A stretch of 49,869 nt of DNA from Staphylococcus petrasii (lineage in GTDB: Bacteria; Bacillota; Bacilli; Staphylococcales; Staphylococcaceae), in the NCBI RefSeq assembly GCF_002902565.1, contig NZ_PPRC01000128.1, positions 23,950 through 73,818 on the forward strand, given 5' to 3'. The position numbers were made by a program, and so were the translations under genes. Below are positions 6,721-15,210 of this stretch, piece after piece. Under the pieces are notes generated by a model. The model worked only from the letters and a program-made list of their open reading frames with translations, was not told where the DNA came from and did not search any database. How positions within the stretch are numbered: position 1 is the first letter of the stretch; every line of letters begins with the position of its first letter.

Positions 6721-8925
6721 TTAAGATTTATATCTATCTCGTATGAAGTATTCGCCTTTCATACCGATTTGTGAATATAAGTTGTAAATAGTATTTGCTT
6801 GATGCTTACACCAGTTAATATCTGTTGCATATTGATGATTCCCCGGCGACTGAGGATTCCAACGCATACGATAAAGCGTTTGTTGACCGTTGTCTATATA
6901 ACCTTTTCTGACAAATTTAGCGCCGCCAACAATACCTTTGTAAGGTGTAGTCCAACCTTCTGCTCTTGCATAATCAATTGCTTTGTTTGGCGCCCAATCA
7001 ACTGCATTTATACCAAAGTAGTTGTAAATTCCATATCGACCACTTGCAAAGTTTGAAGTTCCATATCCACTTTCTAAGAAAGCATGAGCGATTAGATAGA
7101 TTTCGTTAATATTGTATTTCTTACAACCATCTGAAAAAGCTTGTCCTTGTCCAGATAACGAACCCTTACCTTTAAGAATTTGATTCAGCTTACTAACTGG
7201 AATGCCTTGATATTTACCTAAATTAAGCATTTGGTAACGCATTTTGCTATTATTCCAAATCGTTGCATTATTCATAGCTGCTGACGTTGCACTACGACTA
7301 GCGTTATACCAGCCACTACCATAGTTAACTTGTGGCGCTTTAGCCATTTGAATATTTAGTGCATTATTGTAGGTGTATCTACTATAAACAACTGTAACAG
7401 TAGGTTGTTTTTTCTTGGCTGATGTTGTAGTTTTTGGCTTAGTCTTTGATGTATTTGTAGATGTTTTATTATCACTACTTGAAGTAGTTTCATCATCTTT
7501 TGGCACTTCGACTTTAACCTTACGTTTAGTTATTTTATCTGATGGAATATCATTGAGTAATTTTTCTCTATTTTGATATAGATTGATTAACGCTTCTATC
7601 GTCTTATCTTTAACTCTTTTACTTGGCTTACCTTTTGCTACTGTGTTCCAAGCGCCATGTTCTAATATAGTACGCCAATATTCACTTTCAATTATAAAAG
7701 ATGATTGCTTCATCGGAATGCTATGAAACTTCATACGACCAATTAGATAATTCATTGCATGTATTTCGTTTAAAATGAAATCATTTTTACTATCTGAGTA
7801 GTCCCCACAAACTTCAATAACTAAACAATCTGGTGCGCTTGGTACTTCGATTTGCTCATATCTTGGTTGCCAAATGTAATTTCTATCGATGTAGTAATGT
7901 GGTAACTCAGATGTTCTAATGTATTTGCGTCTAGTTGTATATAAATCAAGTACACTACACATTGTTCCAGCGTCACGTATTAACACTTTTTTAGGGGAAC
8001 GACCTCTGTCTTTACCTTTTGCTATTCTGTGAGGAATAAACGCAGGATAGTTTGTATCTATATCGTCAACAGTAAATTTAATTTCTTTTACATCTTTTAA
8101 TACCGTTTTAACTTCTTTTGCTTCTTCCGTCTCAGTAGGTTTAGGCGTTGGTTTGCTAGGTGCTGTACTTGTATCTTTAGGCGGTGTACTAGGTTTCGGT
8201 TTAGGCTTAGGTTTTGGTTCAGCTTTATATGGTGGTCTGACAAAATATCTAACGCCACCCGGACCATCAGAATAGCTGTGCTTAACTAATAATGCTCTAC
8301 TTCCGTATGCTTCACTAACCGGATTCCAGTTTTGGTCTACTGCTGTAAAATAAGTAGTAGTTGAAGGTCCTACAACGACATTGGTATGACCGTAAACTCC
8401 GCCTGTATATACTGCTATATCACCCGGTTTAGGAACGAAATTAGGAGTATTTGCATATATTTTAAAGCCAGCAGGATATTGACTTCTATAAGCCATCGCA
8501 TTAGCATTACCCCACGTTCTAAAACCCCAATAACGATTAAAGATGTAATTGGGTAAATCCCACAATTTTGTTACGATAACAGACGCTACTTGTTACCTTC
8601 TTCATATTTCTATGAACGTTCAGACTATATCATCAACCTATTAGGTTGCTCCCCGTTTCCACTCGCTTGAGTGTACGTCTTTCGACTAGTCGTTGCACGT
8701 TCCTATTTCTAGGCTTCGCTCATGATTGCCTACAACATCACTTGTTTAGGTTTCCCATGAATTAGAGGAGTTTGCTATAACGATTACTCGTTAAAGGTGC
8801 TAGAGTTAACACTGATACCCATACATACCATCAACATTTACACCTTTACGGTTTCTCGCTAACCACTTTGCCCAACTTGCTACTTGTGATGCAGTCGGCT
8901 TACCACTTGAAGGTAAAATTGCCAT
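6721..8925 (-). CDS. Tail-associated cell-wall hydrolase (CHAP + glucosaminidase), split by a group I intron
   Basis: It has two exons. Exon 1 (8809-8925) starts MAILPSSGKPTASQVASW and ends YGYQC; exon 2 (6721-8562) starts WDLPNYIFNRYWGFRTW. Joined, the product is 652 aa and regains the CHAP active-site motif QCWD, matching the tail hydrolase of phage phi11 (about 632 aa, AQCWDLPNY). The CHAP His is in VYGHTNVVVG. A Pro/Lys linker follows (repeated KP, TPPKD), then a degenerate amidase-like middle domain, and a C-terminal N-acetylglucosaminidase of the GH73 type (AHAFLESGYGTSNFA, with the catalytic Glu). The enzyme sits at the tail tip and opens the wall for DNA entry. The ribosome site AAGGTGG precedes the exon 1 ATG. 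Without splicing, translation stops right after the Cys codon. Confidence 0.9.
8563..8808 (-). ncRNA. Group I self-splicing intron, 246 nt, ORF-less, IA-like
   Basis: All core helices can be drawn. P1: exon GUGU with guide GCAC (8797-8800), ending in the U-G pair at the 5' splice site. P2: UAACGA-GUAA-UCGUUA (8778-8793). P3: CUCCUC (8765-8770) with GGGGAG (8649-8654). P4: UCAUG (8756-8760) with CAUGA (8720-8724). P5: CCUAAACA with UGUUGUAGG. P6: CCUA-GAAA-UAGG (8702-8713). P7: GACUA (8687-8691) with UAGUC (8623-8627). P7.1/P7.2: GUC-GAAA-GAC and CACUC-AAGC-GAGUG. P8: CAACC/GGUUG (8634-8648). P9: UUCAUA-GAAA-UAUGAA (8601-8616). The intron ends in G (omega-G) before exon 2. There is room only for the ribozyme; no homing endonuclease. 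Confidence 0.93.
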
Positions 8926-8948
8926 TTATCCACCTTCTTTTTTGTATA

Positions 8949-8977
8949 ATAAAAAGCCGACACAAATGTGCCGACTT
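8949..8977 (-). terminator. Intrinsic terminator between the DUF2951 gene and tail hydrolase
   Basis: On the minus strand AAGTCGGCAC, loop ATTT, GTGTCGGCTT, then TTTATTAT. It overlaps the DUF2951 stop codon. The descending arm is nearly the same as that of the terminator at 4012-4040 (GTCGGCTTTTTAT), as if the module had been copied. Confidence 0.85.
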
Positions 8978-9368
8978 AAAACATATATTGCGCTAATCCA
9001 ATTGCACCGCCGATGATGCCACCAACTGTTGTTATTAAAGCAACGGATATTTGCACACTATTTTTTTGTTTTTCTGAAATTGTACCTTCTATTCTTTCAA
9101 TTTCATCTTCATGATTTTTAACTACAAACTTTATTTCTTTGATTGCATCCCACTGTTTGCTGTTAGTATCGTTTAATTGTTTCATTTGTTCGTTTGTATC
9201 TTTTTGGACTTCGAACGATTGCCTTTGATAAACGTTACCCTCGACAATTTTTTCTTTTAATCCATTGATGTGTTTTAAATTTTCATCATCACCAGCTTTT
9301 ATCTTTTCGAGTATATCTTCTCTAGAAGCACGCCATTCTTCATAGGTAACGTGTTTATTTTCTGTCAT
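8976..9368 (-). CDS. DUF2951 phage protein, membrane-anchored coiled coil, 130 aa
   Basis: It begins MTENKHVTYEEWRASREDIL and ends with a hydrophobic segment (VQISVALITTVGGIIGGAIG), so a soluble helical body is tethered by a C-terminal transmembrane helix. This matches the DUF2951 family found between tail-fibre and lysis genes of staphylococcal phages. The ATG at 9368 is chosen for GGAGGTG upstream; it overlaps the preceding gene's stop by 14 nt. Function unknown; a role in holin regulation or tail-tip assembly is possible but not shown. Confidence 0.85.
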   Translation of the reverse strand: MTENKHVTYEEWRASREDILEKIKAGDDENLKHINGLKEKIVEGNVYQRQSFEVQKDTNEQMKQLNDTNSKQWDAIKEIKFVVKNHEDEIERIEGTISEKQKNSVQISVALITTVGGIIGGAIGLAQYMF

Positions 9369-9771
9369 AAATATCAGCACCTCCGATAAAACCAACTACA
9401 AAGCAGACTGCTGATAAAATGCTGAATTGTATAGTAGAGAGCCAATTAATCGCATTATAAATACTTGCTGATGTCATTAGAAAATAAAGTATAGAACAAC
9501 TAAAACCACCAATAACTAATAAATAATTACATATAATGCTTGTGCTTTGTCTTGGTAGAAAGAAAGCACCAATCATTAAGATTAGACTGGCAACCATAAC
9601 GATAATCCCCCACGCCCAAACAGGCATGATGTGATGAAGCGCTACATAGAAATCACTATCACCTAGAACTTTCTCTTGCTCTTTGGTGAAGAAAAAACCT
9701 CTCGCAAAAGTAAAAGCGCCTAACCCTAACAAAAGAATAAAATTGATAACTTCATTAAAATTATATTTCAA
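9355..9771 (-). CDS. Four-helix membrane protein, ~138 aa, unknown function
   Basis: Four hydrophobic segments are visible: INFILLLGLGAFTFARGFFF, WGIIVMVASLILMIGAFFL, ICNYLLVIGGFSCSILYFLM, and FSILSAVCFVVGFIGG. Small charged loops lie between them. I do not recognise a family. TTG at 9771 has AAGGTG 6 nt before it; a GTG at 9780 overlaps that ribosome site. It lies between a baseplate gene and DUF2951, in the late operon, and overlaps the latter. A membrane protein here could modify the host surface or the lysis process; this is inference. Confidence 0.7.
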   Translation of the reverse strand: MKYNFNEVINFILLLGLGAFTFARGFFFTKEQEKVLGDSDFYVALHHIMPVWAWGIIVMVASLILMIGAFFLPRQSTSIICNYLLVIGGFSCSILYFLMTSASIYNAINWLSTIQFSILSAVCFVVGFIGGADIYDRK

Positions 9772-9788
9772 TAACCACACCTTCTTTA

Positions 9789-11027
9789 TTAAGTTGTTTC
9801 TGTACTATCTATCGAAGTGTCTACATCACTTTCTTCATCGTTGCTATCATTAGTACCAATCTCTACTTCGCTACCGATATTGAGCCAATCAGTCCAATTA
9901 TTGCCTACTTGATCTAATTTTGAACGAAGGTAAATAGCGTTTGTTTCGTTAGGCGAGTAAATAACCTTTGTGTAATTACCATAAGCTAAGATTTGTAACA
10001 TACCTTCAGTATCATTTCCATCAGGTGTATGAAGTGGACCAACTGCATAAAAATATCCAGAAGTATCAACAAAGTCCATTGTAGATAAATCTGGATTAAG
10101 TATTTCTCTCACTTGACCGTCATCTTCAAATAACGGTTTATTTTGATTTAACTCGCTAATTCTATTTGTGACTGCTTGATTGATTAGTTCATTAAAATTA
10201 TCTGGTAAGTTCGACGGTGTTACTTCACCTTTATCTGCTTTATTGTTTAAAGCGTTGTTAAAATCAACCGTAGTTACATAATTAGAAAGTGTAGTGTCTA
10301 AATCTGGTTTAGTTACTGCACCAGCTGTTTCATCACTTAGATTTTTTCGAATAGTATCGGCTTCATCACGCATATTTTGAATAGCTGAATTAATGTCTTT
10401 TTGTGCCGAATCTACCAAGTTGTTCGTTCTTCTTTCAGTATCAGTTACAATTTTTTCTAAATCTTGCTTTTGTTCACTGATAAACGAATTAAAACTCAAT
10501 TGAATATTTTCAACATTTTCAATACCAGCAGACGCAGCAATCAATCTCTTTTCAGCTTCTTCAATTAAATCATCGATTTGACGAATATATCTTACTTTAA
10601 TATCTGCACCAATTTTATTAATCAATGCATCTTTAACATAAAACCTAAACTCATTAAGAATAACAGTATCTGGTCTACCAACTGCTTTAACTCTTACTTG
10701 ACCGTTAACCCACGTATCAGTAGAAGCCTTTAAAAAGTCTCTATCAATAACAAATCGAATGATACCATTTAGCGAATCAATGTATTCTACTTTAGTCAAA
10801 GAAGTGTGTGAACCATTTTCTGACTCTACATATAAATCAATATCACTATTTAAACTGCTAACTTGTAAAGGGTACTTATCTTTTTTGACTTGAAAAGTGA
10901 GGATAGCAGTATTGACATCTAAGTTGTAAAAAACAATTTGTTCATCGCTTAATGGTTTTAAATAAGGTGTGTCACTAGCAACTAATTTAGCATTTTTATA
11001 AATACCGTCAATATCCATTGAACTCAT
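9789..11027 (-). CDS. Baseplate upper protein (BppU N-domain, knob-like C-domain), 412 aa
   Basis: Residues ~15-150 form the BppU/DUF2479 fold, similar to the N-terminus of the 872-aa gene downstream. Then comes a long coiled-coil stretch (IDDLIEEAEKRLIAA to about residue 245). The C-terminal part (MDFVDTSGYFYAVGPLHTPD to WTDWLNIGSE) resembles the pyocin-knob/tail-fibre tip domain. It is thus a trimeric baseplate or fibre protein. AAGGAGG lies before the ATG. The C-terminal tail is Asp/Ser/Thr-rich. Two BppU paralogues in one baseplate suggest alternative receptor contacts. Confidence 0.8.
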   Translation of the reverse strand: MSSMDIDGIYKNAKLVASDTPYLKPLSDEQIVFYNLDVNTAILTFQVKKDKYPLQVSSLNSDIDLYVESENGSHTSLTKVEYIDSLNGIIRFVIDRDFLKASTDTWVNGQVRVKAVGRPDTVILNEFRFYVKDALINKIGADIKVRYIRQIDDLIEEAEKRLIAASAGIENVENIQLSFNSFISEQKQDLEKIVTDTERRTNNLVDSAQKDINSAIQNMRDEADTIRKNLSDETAGAVTKPDLDTTLSNYVTTVDFNNALNNKADKGEVTPSNLPDNFNELINQAVTNRISELNQNKPLFEDDGQVREILNPDLSTMDFVDTSGYFYAVGPLHTPDGNDTEGMLQILAYGNYTKVIYSPNETNAIYLRSKLDQVGNNWTDWLNIGSEVEIGTNDSNDEESDVDTSIDSTETT

Positions 11028-11039
11028 AATTTAACCTCC

Positions 11040-12914
11040 TTATTTTTTAGTAATAATTTCATTTCTAATATCATATGCACTTTCGTAATTTGGATAAATT
11101 TGTTTGAATGTTTTTTCTTTTTGGTTACCATATCCAGTTGATGTAAATGCTTGGAATGCATTGTGTGAGCCTGTTGGAATGAATTTAATGTTTTGAATAA
11201 GTTGTTTAATATGACAGACACCTTCCGAACGTCTAACTTCAACGGGACACATAACTTCTGCTGTTCTATGAACATCACTCGGTGTAATACTAGACATTTG
11301 GACAGGAGCAATCGCATTGATAGGTATTGTATGAATACCTTTCGGAAGTTTATGCTCTGTTTTAAATAATTGACGATCATCAGATTTTCCATTACCACTA
11401 AACGGGTTATAGTTTTGTACTACCATTGGATTTACTCCAAATGTTGTGTCCCTATCAACCTCAACTGTAATAGATCCGTTCATTTCAACAATGCCATTTG
11501 CTGTAATCATAAACCGTTGTTGCGTCATTAACATTCGTTGCCACTTATTTGTAGCAACAAGACTGAATGTAGGTACGCCTTTATTGTTATATCTATCGCT
11601 ATATACAAATGATTTAGCAAAGGCTTCATTCGACGTTCTACCTTGCCCGCTATTATTTGTTTGCATTAAGCGGATAATGATATTACCTAAGAAATTAACA
11701 CTACGCCACATTTCTTCTGCTCCACGAGGTTTACCAGCACGTCCTTCATAAATTTCTGGTAGATAAGAAGTGATGTTTTTCTTAATGCCTACCCAGTTAG
11801 AAAATGAGCTTAACGTACTAGAACCCCATGTAACTAAATCTCCACGATTACTCACATCTTGCATGAATTGAGTCATAATATTGTGGTCTTGATTAGAAAA
11901 TCTTGGATAGAATAAACAATAATCTGATACTTGGGAAACAATGTTATGACAATCAACATGCGCAGTAATATGATTAAGTCCTTCAACTAACTTTTTCATA
12001 TTTTTTGATTCTTGTTCACTAAATGGTGCTTTTCCTTTGAAGTTTTTACCAGTCGAACTTGTACCTTTTCCAGCTTTCCAGTTGTAATCAAAGTTACGAT
12101 TAAGGTCTACGTTATTAGAGTTTTCTCGATTATCGTTAGCAAAGCCATGTGGATTAACAATAGGTACACATACAATTCTTACATTTTTACGAATGTAAGC
12201 TAAATGTGGATCGGTATGCCATTTATTTACAACCAAGTCTAAAAATCTAGAGTTGGCGTAAAACGCACTGTACTCGTTACCATGAATACAACTTGTTAAA
12301 AGCAATGTTTTTGAATAATGCTGAGGCTCGAATGTGTATGAATAAACACTGTATTTTCCTGATTGGTCTTTCCCAATATAAGTTTTACGACAATACTCAT
12401 TATCGACAAACTTATCATAAAAGACTTTTAAATTTTCAGTAGGCTCATTGTGTAATGGTGTTTCATTTTCACCACGCATAGCACCTTTAATGTAAGGTGG
12501 AGTCCATAAATATGAACTATCAGCTGCAACGTTCAACTCTTTATCTAAATCATTTCTGATTGAGTTGAAGTCACGCCCTAATCTATCACCTAATGTTTTT
12601 GATACCTTACCATCTATACTTGCTCTTGCGTCAATAATTTCTTGTTGGTCGTTAGCTAGTGTAGGTACTAAAAATGCTCTCATTCTAGCATCTAGCCAGT
12701 TAATAGAGTCTTTTACACTTCTTGTCGAACCGTCAGCAAATGTATGTTTGATTTGATGTGATTGGTGCGCTTCGTTATCAACAAAGTTATGTCGATGCAA
12801 CTCATCTTCAACGTAAGTGACCATGTCACGGAAAGCGATGAAGTTAAGTTCTAGCTCTCTTACGTGTCTAGCACCAAATATTGTTTCAAGACTTGTATAA
12901 ATCGTCTTACGCAT
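11040..12914 (-). CDS. Tail-associated M14-type zinc carboxypeptidase, 624 aa
   Basis: The central ~200 residues carry the M14 signature: HGNE with zinc ligands His/Glu (~210), NVDLNRNFDYNW, HVDCH supplying the third zinc ligand (~320), and LPEIYEGRAG with the likely catalytic Glu (~388). The N-terminal ~150 residues are helical and probably dock to the tail; the C-terminal ~200 residues are beta-rich. It overlaps the Tal gene stop by 8 nt and has AAGGAGG. Such genes occur at this position in coagulase-negative staphylococcal phages. It probably trims peptides in the cell wall during entry; the substrate is not known. Confidence 0.87.
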   Translation of the reverse strand: MRKTIYTSLETIFGARHVRELELNFIAFRDMVTYVEDELHRHNFVDNEAHQSHQIKHTFADGSTRSVKDSINWLDARMRAFLVPTLANDQQEIIDARASIDGKVSKTLGDRLGRDFNSIRNDLDKELNVAADSSYLWTPPYIKGAMRGENETPLHNEPTENLKVFYDKFVDNEYCRKTYIGKDQSGKYSVYSYTFEPQHYSKTLLLTSCIHGNEYSAFYANSRFLDLVVNKWHTDPHLAYIRKNVRIVCVPIVNPHGFANDNRENSNNVDLNRNFDYNWKAGKGTSSTGKNFKGKAPFSEQESKNMKKLVEGLNHITAHVDCHNIVSQVSDYCLFYPRFSNQDHNIMTQFMQDVSNRGDLVTWGSSTLSSFSNWVGIKKNITSYLPEIYEGRAGKPRGAEEMWRSVNFLGNIIIRLMQTNNSGQGRTSNEAFAKSFVYSDRYNNKGVPTFSLVATNKWQRMLMTQQRFMITANGIVEMNGSITVEVDRDTTFGVNPMVVQNYNPFSGNGKSDDRQLFKTEHKLPKGIHTIPINAIAPVQMSSITPSDVHRTAEVMCPVEVRRSEGVCHIKQLIQNIKFIPTGSHNAFQAFTSTGYGNQKEKTFKQIYPNYESAYDIRNEIITKK

Positions 12915-14241
12915 TATCGCTGACCTCCTTAATTTTTAGATTTCCGTTTTCATCAATGTATAATTCTTTGTCGCTTAAATCTATGACAGTACCGTCTACT
13001 TTTTTAGCAGTTAATTTTGATGATGCGTCGATAGAGTCTAATTTTTTCTTATCTTCCGGCGACATTAAACCAGCTTTATCAGTAGAAGCATTACCTTCGT
13101 TTCTCATCTCTATTGTTGTAGCTAAGACGCTTGATGTTTTTGCACTTGTTGAGCGGTAATCTCTAACAAATGCGCCACCACCTAATCCACCAATAGTATT
13201 AGCTGCGACATTGATACGATTCATATACCTGTCATAACGTCTGTATTCACCTAATACTACCTCTTGTTTAACGATTTCGTTGTTTATATCTCGTTTTGTC
13301 TTAACTTCAACAATGCGTACTATTTCATTTAGTCCTAATACAGAATTGCGTATCTTAACTAAATCGCCAACTCTAGGCTTAGCGTTTGGATAGTATTTTT
13401 TTAAGACGATAAAGTCTAAGCTAATAGAACGTTTGATTGAGTCATCTATACGTTTCTGTAACTTTGCTTTCATTAACTCCTCGTCTTTAATACGACCATC
13501 TTTGATAGGCTCTGCTTCGTATTTGCCGATGTCTTTCATATCCGGATGTTCGAACTTCATAATCAATCCAGCGCCAGTAATACCCTGTTCATCTGTATAA
13601 TCACCATAACCAACACAGTATGTTGCCATATCTCCTGTATCTTCTTCAACTTTGATGTTATTTGCATTAATTTCATCATCTATGATGTAATCAACTTCTT
13701 TTTGATTATAAGGAGTAAATACAAATGTGTATTTTTTAGTTTTCTTATTAAAATCGATGTAGAACTCTAAATCCCAATGCGACATTGCTTTTTTAATTAA
13801 TTCTTCAACAGTTTCACCTTCTCCAGCATTTTCAAAATCTGATGAAGGTAACTTACTTTCGGTCAATTTATACTCTAAATCAGTAGGAGCAAAGGCTATA
13901 TCTAAGAATTTTTTAGCAGTAAAGCTACCATTAATAGGTGCATAGATTCTACGTCGTTTAATAGTGTCTATCGGCTTATAACGACAAGAAACCGTCACAC
14001 GCTGTTTTGTTCCATGCGCTTGACGGTCAATTAAAAAAGCTAAGTATTCTTTTTCGTCGTCTGGTCCTTCAACTCTTGAAACCCTCCAACGTTTATCTAT
14101 TGATCTTACTACTTCATAATTGTAAGCATCTTCCAGTAATTCAAACTGTAAAATTGCTTCTGAACTATTTTTATCCGTCCAATTAGTAGTGGTGTTGACA
14201 AACTTGCCACGACCACGCTTTGGACTTATTAATATTGGCAA
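12907..14241 (-). CDS. Tail-associated lysin/Tal, prophage endopeptidase tail family, 444 aa
   Basis: It lies directly after Dit, and the order tape measure, Dit, Tal is constant in these phages. The N-terminal ~330 residues contain the gp27-like/Prophage_tail fold (KYKPIDTIKRRRIYAPINGS; AKPRVGDLVKIRNSVLGL). The C-terminus is a short helical trimer-forming segment (KAGLMSPEDKKKLDSIDASS, a common fibre collar motif). No peptidase motif was found in it; the lytic activities sit in neighbouring genes. The start is TTG at 14241 with AGGTG upstream. It forms the tail tip below Dit. Confidence 0.85.
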   Translation of the reverse strand: MPILISPKRGRGKFVNTTTNWTDKNSSEAILQFELLEDAYNYEVVRSIDKRWRVSRVEGPDDEKEYLAFLIDRQAHGTKQRVTVSCRYKPIDTIKRRRIYAPINGSFTAKKFLDIAFAPTDLEYKLTESKLPSSDFENAGEGETVEELIKKAMSHWDLEFYIDFNKKTKKYTFVFTPYNQKEVDYIIDDEINANNIKVEEDTGDMATYCVGYGDYTDEQGITGAGLIMKFEHPDMKDIGKYEAEPIKDGRIKDEELMKAKLQKRIDDSIKRSISLDFIVLKKYYPNAKPRVGDLVKIRNSVLGLNEIVRIVEVKTKRDINNEIVKQEVVLGEYRRYDRYMNRINVAANTIGGLGGGAFVRDYRSTSAKTSSVLATTIEMRNEGNASTDKAGLMSPEDKKKLDSIDASSKLTAKKVDGTVIDLSDKELYIDENGNLKIKEVSDNA

Positions 14242-14251
14242 TTTGCAACAC

Positions 14252-15199
14252 CTACTTATAATAAAATTTCATATCGAATTTAACCGACTTAACTTGTTGA
14301 TTAAATTCAAACTCATTCCACCCATGACGGAACTTTGGTTGTGATCCTGACACTTCATAACTTAATGGCGTACCATTTTTGAATGTTTGCACACCATCAT
14401 ACTCAATCTTGTCACCTTTTTTCATTTTGATGTTACGAATTGTCATAACATCAGAATGTGTCATAGTAAAAGTAAAATTTTCTGTATCTTCTCCTAAGAT
14501 GATTGTCACTTTCTTATACATATTGAATTGGTCGTTATCTGCTGTGCCATGATAATAAATGGCGTTATTCCAAATGTTAGTAAACGAGTAGATACGTGAA
14601 CCATCTTGTTCGTCAAAAGGAATAAGCATATCATTCGACCATAATTCTTTATCTGGTCGTTTTTCTAAATCAATTGAAGTGCCAATACTTTCAGCAAATG
14701 GCAATTCAGTCGTTTCAAACACTAATTCAAAACTAATTTTCTTGCCATTTTCTTCTGGTACGATTACATCAGCGTTTTTAACTTTATAACGTTTACCATT
14801 TACATAATAATTGTCGTTAAATTCTTCGTGATCTAACACAAGATTGTTATACTCGCTTATTTCTTGATAATCATCTTCTAATGGCTCAATAAAACGATAA
14901 TTTAAAGGGACGCTTCTTCTTAACTCTCTTATCCACACTTCTTCAGTGGAGTTGGTTAAGTTGTAGAACTCGTCCCTTAATCTTGCGTTATCATTTAATT
15001 TTGTAGAATTTACATGACACTTAACGTTTATCTTACGTTTACGATATTGACTACTTAAAAGAATACGACCACTTGTATTCTCTTTTGTTTCGTAGTTATC
15101 TTCAATTTCCATACTTTCGATAATTACATCGTCGACGACAAAACCGAAGTCGCCCAATGTATATTGTTGTCCGTTTTGTTTTTTTATTTCTAAATCCAT
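14252..15199 (-). CDS. Distal tail protein (Dit), 315 aa
   Basis: It forms the hexameric hub joining the tail tube to the baseplate. It starts MDLEIKKQNGQQYTLGDFGF and includes SGRILLSSQYRKRKINVKCH and the late beta-rich RHGWNEFEFNQQVKSVKFDM, typical of SPP1 gp19.1/Dit-type proteins. TAGGAGGTCG precedes the ATG. It sits between the tape measure and Tal with 10-11 bp gaps, the conserved morphogenetic order. Confidence 0.88.
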   Translation of the reverse strand: MDLEIKKQNGQQYTLGDFGFVVDDVIIESMEIEDNYETKENTSGRILLSSQYRKRKINVKCHVNSTKLNDNARLRDEFYNLTNSTEEVWIRELRRSVPLNYRFIEPLEDDYQEISEYNNLVLDHEEFNDNYYVNGKRYKVKNADVIVPEENGKKISFELVFETTELPFAESIGTSIDLEKRPDKELWSNDMLIPFDEQDGSRIYSFTNIWNNAIYYHGTADNDQFNMYKKVTIILGEDTENFTFTMTHSDVMTIRNIKMKKGDKIEYDGVQTFKNGTPLSYEVSGSQPKFRHGWNEFEFNQQVKSVKFDMKFYYK

Positions 15200-15210
15200 T
15201 GAACGACCTC

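Noticed and set aside
6721..8565. Tail hydrolase as a complete gene starting with TTG at 8565
   Set aside because: That TTG consists of the last three intron bases, has no ribosome site, and would leave the CHAP domain without its N-terminus and catalytic Cys; the upstream exon and intron core explain the break better than a frameshift or truncation.
11024..11398. 124-codon minus-strand ORF inside the M14 peptidase gene
   Set aside because: Other frame of a clear gene, no ribosome site and unlikely composition.
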